From assembly GCA_014642895.1 (NCBI GenBank), contig BMJD01000001.1, positions 265,716-329,715 on the forward strand: a stretch of 64,000 nt of DNA, in the 5' to 3' direction. Positions within the stretch are counted from its first letter, which is position 1; each line of letters opens with the position of its first letter. The notes under the pieces are model-generated. The model saw only the letters and a list, made by a program, of their open reading frames with translations, did not search any database and was not told the DNA's origin. This DNA comes from Lentibacillus populi. GTDB lineage: Bacteria; Bacillota; Bacilli; Bacillales; Amphibacillaceae. This document shows positions 1 through 8,926 of the stretch, in pieces. The position numbers and the translations under genes were made by a program.

Positions 1-38
1 ATAAACCAGCGAACATCAAGGAAGGGAGATGTGATTTC

Positions 39-635
39 ATGCTGATTGAGGTCCTGAAAAAGGGCGCATTTTTTATTATAGTCGGGCTTGCACTGATTAT
101 TTTCTTTGTGATGAACAATGATGATCATAAAGCTGAATCCCCCGAAGATTTCACCCCTGTTACTGACTCCGAAAATAAAAAGAGCCAAACGAAAGAAACG
201 GAAAATCAGCTAGTCATGGTTGATATAAAAGGAGAAGTTCTTCGTCCCGGTGTCTATGAAATTTCGGGTGATGCCAGGGTGAATGAAGTGATTGAACTGG
301 CAGGAGGTTTTTCTAAAGAGGCTGATCAGACAATGGTAAATCTGGCACAAAAAGTACAAGATGAAATGGTTATTGCCATTCCAAAACTCGGTGAAGCACC
401 TTCCAATACAACCGCCGCTTCAGGGCAAGCGGATGGAAACGGTAAGGTTAACCTGAACTATGCTACACAAGAAGAAATGGAAACACTAAATGGCATTGGT
501 CCTTCCAAGGCACAGGCAATTATCCAATATCGTGAGGAAAATGGCTTTTTTCAGACTGTTGAAGATTTACTTAACGTTTCCGGAATTGGTGAGAAGACAG
601 TTGAAAACCTCCGGGATGATATTCAAGTACCATAG
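39..635 (+). CDS. comEA: ComEA, competence DNA-binding receptor
   Basis: Membrane-anchored receptor that binds double-stranded DNA at the cell surface during transformation and passes it to the ComEC channel. The 198-residue protein has one N-terminal membrane segment (about residues 9-25). An acidic linker follows, then an SLBB-like domain (about 58-110, around VDIKGEVLRPGVY) and a C-terminal helix-hairpin-helix DNA-binding domain (about 135-198, with NGIGPSKAQ and VSGIGEKT). The ATG follows the ribosome site GAAGGGAG. It is the first gene of the comE operon, but a foldback repeat separates it from comEB. Expression probably depends on ComK; no K-box is visible because the window starts here. 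Confidence 0.95.
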   Translation: MLIEVLKKGAFFIIVGLALIIFFVMNNDDHKAESPEDFTPVTDSENKKSQTKETENQLVMVDIKGEVLRPGVYEISGDARVNEVIELAGGFSKEADQTMVNLAQKVQDEMVIAIPKLGEAPSNTTAASGQADGNGKVNLNYATQEEMETLNGIGPSKAQAIIQYREENGFFQTVEDLLNVSGIGEKTVENLRDDIQVP

Positions 636-684
636 TGGATTGACGAATCAGAACAGATGCATGTAAACTTAATTACAAGAGGAT

Positions 685-859
685 GTTCAAAAAGTCACCA
701 AATGATAAGCGGCGAACTCTAGAGTTGGCAGTGAAGAATCTTCTGCTAAAACCGCCCACGTCAATCGCCAACAGCAGAAGTCAGCACTTCCTGTGCAAGC
801 TCGGTGCCCGGGGCTCCGCCGCCTCGACCTTCAATGCCCAATTCGGCGACTTTTTGAAC
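685..859. repeat. Family B foldback repeat, long copy 1 (MITE-like)
   Basis: About 175 bp bounded by GTTCAAAAAGTC on the left and GACTTTTTGAAC on the right, so the ends are inverted repeats. Similar long copies lie at 38690-38863 and 52898-53074, sharing internal blocks such as CTGCTAAAACCGCCC and GCCTCGACCTTCAA. No transposase gene is present. It sits between comEA and comEB, inside what is a tight operon in relatives. A 106-residue open frame crossing it has no gene-like features. Confidence 0.8.
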
Positions 860-896
860 ACGCACTACAAAAGAGATAAAAAAGGAGAATATTTTT

Positions 897-1448
897 ATGG
901 AGAGGATTTCCTGGGATCAATATTTTATGGCACAAAGTCATTTACTTGCGTTAAGAAGTACATGTACCCGATTGATGGTCGGTGCAACGATTGTCCGAGA
1001 TAAACGAATTATAGCGGGCGGATATAATGGGAGTGTTTCGGGAAGTGTACATTGCATTGATGAAGGCTGTTACGTGATTGACGGACATTGTGTCAGAACG
1101 GTTCATGCAGAAGCGAACGCATTACTGCAGTGTGCGAAGTTTGGTGTGCCAACGGATGGTGCCGAATTATATGTCACACATTTTCCGTGCCTGCAATGCT
1201 GCAAGCAAATTATTCAAAGTGGAATCAAGTTCGTTTATTATGCTGCCGACTATAAAAATCATCCATATGCAGTTGAGCTGTTTAAAGAAGCAGGTGTACA
1301 AACCAAAAAAGTGGAATTAGCTTCTTTAACAATAGATGAAAATACGAATGAAAAGATAAATCTGGTGAAATCATTGCTCGATAATTTGGAACAGTCAGAG
1401 GCTGCTGGTCAGCTCAAAAAAGAAGCCAAGCGATTGTTTCACATTTAG
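897..1448 (+). CDS. comEB: ComEB, dCMP deaminase family protein
   Basis: Zinc-dependent deaminase of the deoxycytidylate deaminase family (dCMP to dUMP), encoded in the comE operon; its part in transformation is not essential in B. subtilis. The zinc site is visible as H70-A-E72 and P97-C98-x-x-C101, the standard cytidine/dCMP deaminase signature. The 183-residue length fits the family. The ATG at 897 follows AAAAGGAG with good spacing. Repeat copy B1 lies upstream and a small hairpin lies between it and comEC. Confidence 0.93.
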   Translation: MERISWDQYFMAQSHLLALRSTCTRLMVGATIVRDKRIIAGGYNGSVSGSVHCIDEGCYVIDGHCVRTVHAEANALLQCAKFGVPTDGAELYVTHFPCLQCCKQIIQSGIKFVYYAADYKNHPYAVELFKEAGVQTKKVELASLTIDENTNEKINLVKSLLDNLEQSEAAGQLKKEAKRLFHI

Positions 1449-1466
1449 ATGACGTTTTGGTCTCCG

Positions 1467-1500
1467 GTTAGCATATGGGAAGCCATTTGCTAACTTTTTG
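1467..1500 (+). terminator. Hairpin with T-tract between comEB and comEC
   Basis: GTTAGCA at 1467-1473 pairs with TGCTAAC at 1488-1494, with an inner ATGG/CCAT pairing, and is followed by TTTTTG. The tail also matches the right end of repeat family B (ACTTTTTGAACACG), so this may be a degenerate solo end that works as a partial terminator inside the operon. Confidence 0.45.
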
Positions 1501-1531
1501 AACACGTATGAAAGGCAGGTGATGAATATAC

Positions 1532-3817
1532 GTGAAGGGGTATTGGCATTTTCCGGCTATTTCAGTCGCAATTTGTGTTGTCGTAATTATTTTTCAAGAC
1601 AAAAGCTTGATTACTGGTTTTATTTTATGGTTGCTAATGCTATATGTATTTAAACGGTTAGGGAAGATACCGATTATGGTTTCTTTAGTTCTGTTCTTTT
1701 TCTTTTATACCTTTATACCAGTTTTAACTCCTATTGAATCGCCCCCGGCGAGTGAAACTGCTACTTACTCCGGGACGATCGCCGGATCTATCAATAAAAC
1801 ACCAAAAAAAGTCGATTTCGTTCTCCATGATGATTCCTCTAAAGCAAAACTTCTTGTTGTTTACTTTCCCGATAAAACAGATAATTTAATCGATAAGCAT
1901 GTAAAAGATTGGAGGCACGGTGCAACATGTCAATTACATGGAAAACTTGAATTGCCTGATTCAAGTACAAACCCCGGTCAATTCGATTATCAGCGGTATT
2001 TACTGACGAAAGGGATAACGTATCAGGTAGTCCTTCATTCACCTGATGATATTTCCTGTACCGGCGCGACTAAAATGGCTCTGTTTTATGATATGCGTAC
2101 GAAGCTAATCCAGTATATCCGGCACGAGGTAAGTCCGGAGACTGCCGCCTGGTTAACTGCATTAGTACTTGGGGATGATTCGTCCATTAATGAAGATACA
2201 ATTACGTTATTTCAGCGCTGGGGATTGTCGCACATCTTGGCTATTTCCGGGCTGCATGTAGGGCTGATTGTGGCATTAGTATATTTTATGCTAATCAAAT
2301 TGAATATCCTAACAAAGGAAAAAGCCCAATGGGTTATGCTTTTCTTCTTGCCGTTATATGCAATCATCGCTGGTGGAGAACCATCTGTATGGCGTGCATG
2401 TGTGATGGTTATGTTGTTTATCATCCTGCAGAAATTAAAACTTCGGTACAGTATAACAGATGCATTGAGTATTGTGTTTCTTTTATTAATTCTTTCAGAT
2501 AAATACATTGTATATCACATCGGGTTTCAATTATCATTTTTGGTGACATTTGGTTTACTGTTATCAAGACGCTTGCTGCTTCAGACCGAATCTTCTCTTT
2601 ATCAGCTCCTGTACATAAGTTTTGTTTCCCAAATGATGATTTTTCCACTACAGATTGCTTATTTTTATACTTTTCACCCATTATCGATTTTGCTGAATCT
2701 GATGGTGGTACCTTATTTTTCATTTTTTGTGATTCCATTTATGTTTTTAATGTTGGTGTTATTACCGATCTCAGGATTTTTTACAACGGTACTGGATACA
2801 CTATTTAGCAAAATTCAGACGATTTTCATCTTTGTTATGCAAGCAATTGATCACCATTTTTATTATCCGCTGACAGTAGGTTCGATATCCATTACAGGTG
2901 CGATACTGTACTTAGTCCTGTTTTTCGTATTCATGAAACAACTGCAGAAAAAGCGGTTATGGAGATCTTTTTCATATGGCTGTTTAATTACACTTTTTAT
3001 CATTGGTACTACATTGAAGCCATATTTCAATTCTGCCGGTTCGGTAACGATGCTTGATATTGGCCAAGGGGATGCGTTTGTCATTGAACTGCCATACAGA
3101 AAAGGAGTTGTAATGGTAGATGCAGGTGCAAAGGTAAATTTCGGAGACGAAAAATTATCCGATAAAAATTATCGGCAAATCATTAAACCCTATTTATTAT
3201 CCCGAGGAATCAGCAAAATTGATGCCATCTTCCTGTCACATGAAGATATTGACCATGTTGGCAGTGTCCCATTTATGATCGAGGATATAGATGTTGGAAA
3301 AGTAATTATTAGTGAGTATTTTCCATTACCCGATAACCTGAGGATAGATTGGAAAAGAAACGGAACTGAAATAAAGCAACTTGAACAAGGTCAGACGATT
3401 ACCATTGGCAATCAGGTATTTTCCGTTGTTTCCCCTGTCGTGAATCGTAATTCAGCAAACGCCAATTCACTTGTACTGTATACGGAACTGGGTGGATTAT
3501 CGTGGCTTTTTACCGGCGACATTGATGCGGATGTAGAACGGGAACTGATTGCTGAAAACGCTGATTTGACAGTTGATGTTTTAAAAGTAGCCCATCATGG
3601 TAGCAAAACATCAACCGAGCAAAGCTTTCTGAAAAGTATTGATCCAACGTATGGGCTGATATCTGTAGGGCGCAACAATTCATATGGCCATCCCGCTGAA
3701 GAAGTTTTGCAGCGAATGGAAACAGCAGGTGTTTTTCTGTTTAGAACTGACTCGGATGGTGCGGTTACGTTTCGTTTTAAGGATAATCGAGGCACATTTT
3801 TTAAGTACCTGCCATAA
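1532..3817 (+). CDS. comEC: ComEC, competence DNA channel
   Basis: Polytopic membrane protein that transports single-stranded DNA into the cytosol during transformation. The 761-residue protein has N-terminal membrane segments and a DUF4131-like soluble region (about 70-170). The ComEC/Rec2 competence domain follows (about 200-475, with WGLSHILAISGLHVGL). The C-terminal metallo-beta-lactamase-like domain (about 500-750) carries HEDIDHVG near residue 570 and HHGSKTS near 688, so its metal-binding residues look intact. The GTG start at 1532 was chosen from alignment to the start of the membrane region; an AGGTGATG-like ribosome site precedes it. Nothing indicates loss of function. Confidence 0.95.
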   Translation: MKGYWHFPAISVAICVVVIIFQDKSLITGFILWLLMLYVFKRLGKIPIMVSLVLFFFFYTFIPVLTPIESPPASETATYSGTIAGSINKTPKKVDFVLHDDSSKAKLLVVYFPDKTDNLIDKHVKDWRHGATCQLHGKLELPDSSTNPGQFDYQRYLLTKGITYQVVLHSPDDISCTGATKMALFYDMRTKLIQYIRHEVSPETAAWLTALVLGDDSSINEDTITLFQRWGLSHILAISGLHVGLIVALVYFMLIKLNILTKEKAQWVMLFFLPLYAIIAGGEPSVWRACVMVMLFIILQKLKLRYSITDALSIVFLLLILSDKYIVYHIGFQLSFLVTFGLLLSRRLLLQTESSLYQLLYISFVSQMMIFPLQIAYFYTFHPLSILLNLMVVPYFSFFVIPFMFLMLVLLPISGFFTTVLDTLFSKIQTIFIFVMQAIDHHFYYPLTVGSISITGAILYLVLFFVFMKQLQKKRLWRSFSYGCLITLFIIGTTLKPYFNSAGSVTMLDIGQGDAFVIELPYRKGVVMVDAGAKVNFGDEKLSDKNYRQIIKPYLLSRGISKIDAIFLSHEDIDHVGSVPFMIEDIDVGKVIISEYFPLPDNLRIDWKRNGTEIKQLEQGQTITIGNQVFSVVSPVVNRNSANANSLVLYTELGGLSWLFTGDIDADVERELIAENADLTVDVLKVAHHGSKTSTEQSFLKSIDPTYGLISVGRNNSYGHPAEEVLQRMETAGVFLFRTDSDGAVTFRFKDNRGTFFKYLP

Positions 3818-3857
3818 GTTATTGTAAAAACATAACGGGATTTTTCAAACAAAAATA

Positions 3858-3930
3858 AAGGCGCTGGAGCCGGACGTGACCTACTCTGGAATAAGCAGAA
3901 TAGAGCCTAGACTTTTATACTTTCTTATCC
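3858..3930 (+). repeat. Family A repeat, truncated copy (right end and tail)
   Basis: Carries GGCGCTGGAGCCGGACGTG followed by a tail (AATAGAGCCTAGA, TTATACTTTCTTA) that recurs after the full copy ending near 40170 and, reversed, near 48740-48788. Only the right part of the family A element is present. It lies in the comEC-yqzM convergent gap. Confidence 0.7.
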
Positions 3931-3970
3931 AAAAACAAAGAGACGGTTACGACCAGCCTCTTTGCTTTTG
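3931..3970 (-). terminator. Terminator of yqzM
   Basis: Read on the minus strand, CAAAGAGG pairs with the later CTCTTTG and is followed by TTTTT. It lies just downstream of the yqzM stop and could also stop readthrough from comEC. Confidence 0.75.
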
Positions 3971-3997
3971 GAACATATTCTAAGTATACAGAAAGCT

Positions 3998-4132
3998 TTA
4001 CGATCCGGCGACACTAATTACTACACCAATTACAAAAATTAGGACAAAGAATACAAACGAGAATCCAAATCCCTTTATAGAGTCGACTACATCATTATTT
4101 TTTGACTGGACGTCATTTTCGAATTCGTTCAC
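3998..4132 (-). CDS. yqzM: YqzM family small membrane protein
   Basis: A 44-residue protein starting at a GTG preceded by AGGAGGGG. It opens MNEFENDVQSKNNDVVDSI and ends with one hydrophobic helix (about residues 21-40). Sequence and position (antisense between comEC and holA) match B. subtilis yqzM, a widely conserved but uncharacterised Bacillaceae gene. A possible TATACT -10 box lies at 4158-4163 on the minus strand. The function is unknown. Confidence 0.85.
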   Translation of the reverse strand: MNEFENDVQSKNNDVVDSIKGFGFSFVFFVLIFVIGVVISVAGS

Positions 4133-4289
4133 ATCTACCCCTCCTGTATTATTTTTAGTATAAAGGAATTACAGAAAAAAATCCACTTTTGGTTGGAACA
4201 AGCACAAAAATTTGCGTCTCCATTTCTAGAAAGAGTTAACATCTATACTTTTGTGTTGAATGGTCATTCTATAGGTAAGAGCAAACATC

Positions 4290-4380
4290 GTTTAAAGCAC
4301 AGTTTTCCCGGGGCTGTGATTTAAGCGTTTATATAGATCCTGACAGGGAATTGCCTTGATGAGCAATTCCCTTTATTTTT
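4290..4380 (+). ncRNA. Candidate small RNA: hairpin plus terminator
   Basis: Two hairpins lie in tandem in the yqzM-holA gap. GTTTAAAGCACAG (4290-4302) pairs with CTGTGATTTAAGC (4314-4326) over 13 positions with one mismatch and one wobble. An intrinsic terminator follows at 4345-4380. No upstream gene on this strand needs that terminator, because comEC ends 500 bp earlier behind other structures. No convincing promoter was found, so the 5' end is unknown and the call is tentative. Confidence 0.35.
4345..4380 (+). terminator. Intrinsic terminator upstream of holA
   Basis: AGGGAATTGC and GCAATTCCCT form a 10-bp stem with a short loop, followed by TTATTTTT. This is a strong rho-independent terminator on the plus strand with no annotated gene immediately upstream. 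Confidence 0.8.
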
Positions 4381-4451
4381 ACAAAATTTACGTATGTGAA
4401 TAATTTGATTATCATAATGGGCCACGCTCAGGGTCGTCACGGCTAGTGTGC

Positions 4452-4481
4452 TTGCTTTCGTGGCTTGAATTGCGATAATAT
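4452..4481 (+). promoter_or_regulatory. Possible holA promoter
   Basis: TTGCTT (4452-4457) and TAATAT (4476-4481) are 18 bp apart and would start transcription about 15 bases before the holA ATG. The match is moderate. The -35 lies in a sequence resembling a degenerate end of repeat family A (GGCTAGTGTGC at 4441). Confidence 0.3.
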
Positions 4482-4503
4482 ATACATAATTGGAGTGAAC
4501 TAC

Positions 4504-5526
4504 ATGGGATATATGGACGTTTTAAAACAGGTGAAGGACAAGCAAATTTCACCAATATATTTATTATATGGATCTGATTCTTATTTTATACAAAATTTTA
4601 AAAAGCATATTACAAAGGCTGTCCTGCCAGATGATGATGTTGAAAATCTGGTTTCATATGATCTGGAAGAGACACCGATACAGGAGGTTATAACGGACGC
4701 CGAAACATATCCTTTTTTTGGAGAAAAGAAGTTAATTATTGTTAACAATCCAGTATTCCTAAAAGCGAAACCGGATAAATTGCCGTTCGAACATGATTTA
4801 GTGGTATTACAGCAATATCTGGAAACACCAGCAGACTATTCAGTAGTTGTCTTTATTGCCCAGTATGAAAAAATTGATGAACGTAAGAAAATAAGTAAAT
4901 TATTAAAAAAGAATGGGGCAGTAGCTAATTGCAGCCCAATAAAAGAACAGGATGTCAGCAAATGGATTAACGATCAAGCAAATCAGTTAAAGATCGTAAT
5001 TGAGCAGGATGCATACGAAATTCTGGAAGGAGAAATTTCCACGAATCTTTATTTGCTTAAAAATGAGCTGGCGAAATTAGCTTTATATGTTGGAGAAGGC
5101 GGAACAATCACAAGGGAAATAGCTGAAAGATTAATTTCCCATACATCGAACAGTTCATCATTGCGACTTGTGGACGCTGTGATGGAACGTGATATCTATA
5201 AAGCGATGACCATTTATAAGGATCTGGAAAAAATGAAGGAAGAACCAATTGCACTCGTTGCACTTTTAGCTTTTCAATTTCGCACCATTTATCGGGTTAA
5301 ACTGTTGAAACAAAAAGGGTATACTCAATTTCAAATGCAGAAACAGCTGGGAGTTCATCCGTATGTGATAAAGATTGCTTCCAGTCGTGAAGACAAGTTC
5401 AGCCATGGTGCATTGCAGTCTATAATAAATCAACTAACAGAGGCCGACACTGCGATGAAACAAGGGAAGATGGAGAAAGAGCTTGCGTTTGAATTATTAT
5501 TATTCGAACTAATCCAAACAAGATAA
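4504..5526 (+). CDS. holA: DNA polymerase III delta subunit
   Basis: Clamp-loader delta subunit, which opens the beta sliding clamp during loading at the replication fork. The 340-residue protein has the family N-terminal region (SPIYLLYGSDSYFIQNF), a degenerate AAA+ fold without a working Walker A, and the helical C-terminal collar. The ATG at 4504 was chosen because GGAGTG (4492-4497) sits six bases upstream; the longer open frame from 4465 lacks such a site. It corresponds to B. subtilis yqeN in both sequence and position. Confidence 0.93.
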   Translation: MGYMDVLKQVKDKQISPIYLLYGSDSYFIQNFKKHITKAVLPDDDVENLVSYDLEETPIQEVITDAETYPFFGEKKLIIVNNPVFLKAKPDKLPFEHDLVVLQQYLETPADYSVVVFIAQYEKIDERKKISKLLKKNGAVANCSPIKEQDVSKWINDQANQLKIVIEQDAYEILEGEISTNLYLLKNELAKLALYVGEGGTITREIAERLISHTSNSSSLRLVDAVMERDIYKAMTIYKDLEKMKEEPIALVALLAFQFRTIYRVKLLKQKGYTQFQMQKQLGVHPYVIKIASSREDKFSHGALQSIINQLTEADTAMKQGKMEKELAFELLLFELIQTR

Positions 5527-5530
5527 TAAA

Positions 5531-5895
5531 GAACAAAGGCGGAAGCGGCCGTTATATACTTTTTTTGGCTGGGAAAGAACAAAGGCGCAAGCGCCCGTTT
5601 AGCGGCGTATGTGCTGCGCCCTGCCAAGCAGGGTGGTTCGGTGTTGCCGCGCAAAGCGGCGGTTTTAACCGAACATTCCTACCGTAGGAGATAAAGGAAA
5701 CATGCCCCTGCAAAAGGGGTAGACGTGAGTTGGACGCAAAGTCCGCTTTTAGTCGGCCTTCCTTCTTACCCGAGTCGATGTTGACTTATCGTACGGAGGC
5801 GGGTGTTGCACACTAGCCGCTGGGCGCTGGAGCCGGACGTGGCTTATCCGGTTATTAAGTTATCCACAGCCGCAAAATTTTATAATTTCCTAGAC
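5531..5895 (+). repeat. Family A modular repeat, copy 1 (long form)
   Basis: Begins with GAACAAAGGCG at 5531, and the opening is duplicated near 5577. Internal modules follow: CTGCCAAGCAGGGTGG, a GCCGC/GCGGC hairpin, TAGGAGATAAAGGAAACA, a TAGTCGGCCTTCC block, GATGTTGACTTATCG, and the right end GCCGCTGGGCGCTGGAG. The tail (TTATCCACAGCCGC to CCTAGACGA) recurs inverted at 37640-37690. Left and right ends are complementary (GCGCCC...AGCGG against CCGCTGGGCGC), so the copy can fold back on itself. Confidence 0.85.
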
Positions 5896-5898
5896 GAT

Positions 5899-5935
5899 AA
5901 AAAAAACGATCCATAAAGGGTCGCTTTTTTGTTTT
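5899..5935. terminator. Bidirectional terminator between holA and rpsT
   Basis: CGATCC and GGGTCG form a short stem flanked by A-runs on the left and T-runs on the right, so it can act in both directions for the convergent holA and rpsT transcripts. Confidence 0.7.
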
Positions 5936-5954
5936 GGCTTACTATTGGGAAAAC

Positions 5955-5978
5955 GAAATCGGCATTCGCGCCGATTTC
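5955..5978. repeat. Short palindromic hairpin next to rpsT
   Basis: GAAATCGGC (5955-5963) and GCCGATTTC (5970-5978) form a perfect 9-bp stem followed by TTCCAA. A near-identical hairpin occurs at 9352-9375 with the same downstream TTCCAA. It lies just downstream of rpsT on the minus strand and may be part of its 3' end. Confidence 0.6.
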
Positions 5979-6010
5979 TTCCAAGCTGAACGCTTACATC
6001 TTACTACCGT

Positions 6011-6277
6011 TTAAGCACTTAGTCCGTTTACTTTTTTCGCTAAACGAGATTTTTGGCGATTACCATTATTTTGATGGATAATCCCTTTTTGGACTGCTTT
6101 ATCGATTGATTTAGTAGCAGAAATAAGTGCAGTTTTTGCACTTTCAGCATCATTTGCAGCAACTAAACTTTCTACATGTTTGATTTGCGAACGCATTTCC
6201 GATTTCTGAGCTTGATTTTGCACACGTTTTTTATTGTTTATGTTAACACGTTTGATTGCAGATTTAATATTAGCCAA
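6011..6277 (-). CDS. rpsT: Ribosomal protein bS20
   Basis: Small-subunit ribosomal protein S20, which binds 16S rRNA during early 30S assembly. The 88-residue, lysine-rich helical protein opens [18 protein letters not shown], typical of the family. The start follows AGGAGG with ideal spacing. It is transcribed against its neighbours holA and gpr, as in B. subtilis, from a strong promoter at 6329-6357. Confidence 0.97.
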   Translation of the reverse strand: MANIKSAIKRVNINNKKRVQNQAQKSEMRSQIKHVESLVAANDAESAKTALISATKSIDKAVQKGIIHQNNGNRQKSRLAKKVNGLSA

Positions 6278-6328
6278 TGTTGTTTCACCTCCTAAATAGC
6301 CAACTGTACACTAGTTGTGACAAAGGAT

Positions 6329-6357
6329 ATTTTACCAAACAGGGGTGTTGTTTTCAA
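6329..6357 (-). promoter_or_regulatory. SigA promoter of rpsT
   Basis: On the minus strand TTGAAA and TAAAAT are separated by exactly 17 bp. Transcription would begin about 45 bases before the rpsT start. The leader has a short CAACT/AGTTG inverted repeat just upstream of the ribosome site. Confidence 0.75.
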
Positions 6358-6461
6358 TAGCTTTATCAGATACACGCCTAATTTTGTATGAATTCTTGCC
6401 AATTTGTATAGTCTATGGTTAATGAATATGTGCAAAACTTGTTGAAGGAGGGTGTTTCATA

Positions 6462-7562
6462 ATGGAAGAAAATAATGCTGATTTTCAGGTGCGAACCGAT
6501 TTAGCCGTTGAAGCAAAAGACATGTATGTTGAAAAACAAGAAAACAAACAGGACGGTCAAATAAAAGGGGTCACCATCAAAGAACATGAACAAGATAATA
6601 TTAAGATTTCCTATGTCGAAATTGATGATGAAGGTGCGGCGTTAATCGATAAAAAGAAAGGCACCTATATTACGATATATGCTGATGGGGTAAAAAAACA
6701 GGACACGGATAAACAAGAAGCTGCGGCAAAAATCCTGGCAAAGGAATTGGAACAATTAATGGCGAAAAATAATATTCCGAAAGATGCAACTGGGTTGATT
6801 GTTGGGTTAGGTAACTGGAATGTAACACCAGATGCACTCGGGCCAATGACCATTGAAAAAGTACTTGTTACCAGTCATTTATTTAAATTGCAGCATGAAA
6901 CGGTTGCTGAAGGGTATCGTTCGGTGGCAGCGGTAACGCCTGGCGTGATGGGGGTAACAGGTATCGAAACAAGTGACATTATTTTTGGGGTTATTGAAAA
7001 GTTCCAGCCCGAATTCGTGATTGCGGTTGATGCGCTTGCTTCCAGATCAATAGAACGAATTAATGAAACAATTCAGCTTTCTGACTCAGGAATTCACCCG
7101 GGATCTGGTGTAGGAAATAAGCGGAAAGAATTAAGTCAGGACACATTAGGTATTCCGGTTCTGGCAATTGGTGTGCCGACAGTGGTTGACGCGGTAACGA
7201 TTACTAGTGACACGATTGATTTCATTTTAAAACATTTTGGCAGAGAATGGAATGAAAAGGATAAACCATCGAAATCACTAGCACCGGCGGGGTTGAATTT
7301 TGGTGCGAAAAAATTTACGGAAGCGGATTTGCCTGACGACGAAAAACGAAAGACATTTCTTGGAATAGTTGGAACCTTGTCTGAGGAAGAAAAAAAGACT
7401 TTGATTAAAGAGGTTCTCACGCCGATTGGGTATAATTTCATGGTTACTCCAAAAGAGGTTGATGGCTTCATGATTGACATGTCCCATGTGATCGCAAATG
7501 GCGTTAACGCTGCTCTCCACGAAAAAGTTGATGTAGATAATTTCGCATCTTATTCCAGATAA
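6462..7562 (+). CDS. gpr: Germination protease GPR
   Basis: Aspartate-type endopeptidase (peptidase family A25) that degrades small acid-soluble spore proteins when spores germinate. The 366-residue protein matches family length. The N-terminal region around VRTDLAVEA is where the zymogen is cut to its active form in known GPRs. The core contains the conserved [15 protein letters not shown]. The ATG follows GAAGGAGGG. Family members are transcribed in the forespore; I did not find a forespore promoter good enough to annotate. It begins the gpr-spoIIP-yqxA cluster. Confidence 0.96.
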   Translation: MEENNADFQVRTDLAVEAKDMYVEKQENKQDGQIKGVTIKEHEQDNIKISYVEIDDEGAALIDKKKGTYITIYADGVKKQDTDKQEAAAKILAKELEQLMAKNNIPKDATGLIVGLGNWNVTPDALGPMTIEKVLVTSHLFKLQHETVAEGYRSVAAVTPGVMGVTGIETSDIIFGVIEKFQPEFVIAVDALASRSIERINETIQLSDSGIHPGSGVGNKRKELSQDTLGIPVLAIGVPTVVDAVTITSDTIDFILKHFGREWNEKDKPSKSLAPAGLNFGAKKFTEADLPDDEKRKTFLGIVGTLSEEEKKTLIKEVLTPIGYNFMVTPKEVDGFMIDMSHVIANGVNAALHEKVDVDNFASYSR

Positions 7563-7708
7563 ATTCACTTTTCTCATCCGCTCTATTTTTTTAGATAGAT
7601 AAGAAAGTTTTTAAAACAGGCTCTATCATGCTCACACCAGGACAGGACCCGTCTGTTGGCGCCTTTGTTAATAGAATTAAAAGATTTTGTTCTAGTTTCC
7701 GAAGTTAC

Positions 7709-7738
7709 GACATAGATTTTACCAATGGCGTATACTTT
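7709..7738 (+). promoter_or_regulatory. Possible mother-cell (SigE-like) promoter of spoIIP
   Basis: An ATA-centred -35-like element near 7712 and TATACTTT at 7731-7738 loosely resemble the SigE consensus (ATA, then CATACAnT). It lies just before spoIIP, which is SigE-dependent in B. subtilis. The match is imperfect. Confidence 0.3.
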
Positions 7739-7753
7739 GGAAGGAATGGAACA

Positions 7754-8923
7754 ATGAATCAAAAAAAGACAAAACAATTTAATCAACTATATAAGAGAAG
7801 CGGATTATATGTATTATGTGTTTTAATCCTGTTTGTTTCTATCGGGATAATGACAAGTCTTGCTCCGGCCTACCGTTTTTCCTCCCATGTTATTGCAGAA
7901 TGGACGAGTGAAATTGAAAGCACGCTCTTTTTGCATTTATTAGGGATGGAAAATCGGGCTTTTCAACAGGCATATCCGGAAGATAAGAAATTGCCAAAGC
8001 TGTCGACAACCCTTTTTCATATGGCAACAAGCATAAAACCAAATGATCCCAGGAGCTTGTTAGGGAATGAACTACCCGGTTTTTCTACTTTTGATACAAA
8101 GATAATTGTGGCGGGTGAGGGAACCGATTACACCACATTACCGATTGAATCATCACCGCCGTTAGAAGAAATTTTAAAAGATCGTGAGGCAGTACTCGAT
8201 GAGCCTGAGGAGTCCGATGATGCAGCTGAGAAAGACAAAAAAGACAAGCCTACTACTGGCGATCGGGAAGTCGTTTTTCTCTACAACACGCACAATCGGG
8301 AATCCTTTTTACCGCATTTACCAGGTGTAACAGACGGGAATCTGGCCCAGCATGATACAGTCAACATAACAAAAGTGAGTGACAGGCTGGCGAAGACATT
8401 GAAAGCCAATGGTATCGGAACAAGTGTTGATCATACGGATATTATGACGATATTAAACGAAAAAGGCTGGGAATATCCGAAATCCTATGACGCTTCACGG
8501 GGTGTCGTAAAAGAAGCTTTTCAGAATAACAAAGATATCAAATATGCATTTGATATTCATCGGGACTCCCTTTCCGGTGATAAAACTACAGCAGAGATCG
8601 ACGGTAAGAAATATGCCAAAATCATGATCGTTATTGGTAACGACAATTCCGATAAGCAGACGAATTTGGCGCTTGCTACTGAACTCCATAAGCGCCTTGA
8701 GAAGAAGTATCCGGGCTTGAGCAGAGGGGTTATCAAGCGTGGAGGTGCAGGAGCAAATGGCGTATACAATCAGGATTTAATGGAAAATGCCCTGTTATTT
8801 GAATTTGGTGGTGTAGATAACACTTTTGAAGAATTGTATCGTTCAGCAGATGCCATGGCAGAAATCTTTAGTGATTTTTATTGGGATGCCGAAAAAGTAA
8901 ATGCGGAATCGAAGGAGGAATAA
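7754..8923 (+). CDS. spoIIP: SpoIIP, sporulation peptidoglycan hydrolase
   Basis: Amidase/endopeptidase that works with SpoIID and SpoIIM to drive septal thinning and engulfment. From the ATG at 7754 it is 389 residues. A membrane anchor lies at about 15-35, followed by a region with LLGMENRAF, an acidic linker and a C-terminal catalytic domain. That domain has the expected THNRES histidine motif, FDIHRDSL and the ALLFEFGGVDN stretch. The start at 7754 follows GGAAGGA and matches the beginning of known SpoIIP proteins; the longer frame from 7628 adds a tail with no similarity. yqxA follows after 3 bases. Confidence 0.93.
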   Translation: MNQKKTKQFNQLYKRSGLYVLCVLILFVSIGIMTSLAPAYRFSSHVIAEWTSEIESTLFLHLLGMENRAFQQAYPEDKKLPKLSTTLFHMATSIKPNDPRSLLGNELPGFSTFDTKIIVAGEGTDYTTLPIESSPPLEEILKDREAVLDEPEESDDAAEKDKKDKPTTGDREVVFLYNTHNRESFLPHLPGVTDGNLAQHDTVNITKVSDRLAKTLKANGIGTSVDHTDIMTILNEKGWEYPKSYDASRGVVKEAFQNNKDIKYAFDIHRDSLSGDKTTAEIDGKKYAKIMIVIGNDNSDKQTNLALATELHKRLEKKYPGLSRGVIKRGGAGANGVYNQDLMENALLFEFGGVDNTFEELYRSADAMAEIFSDFYWDAEKVNAESKEE

Positions 8924-8926
8924 CGG

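Noticed and set aside
683..1003. 106-residue open frame at the start of the comEB region
   Set aside because: It runs through family B repeat copy 1 and the comEB start in another frame, with no ribosome site or protein-like pattern.
6386..6412. Forespore-type promoter before gpr
   Set aside because: GTATG and GTATAGT have plausible spacing but the -10 does not fit CATnnTA.
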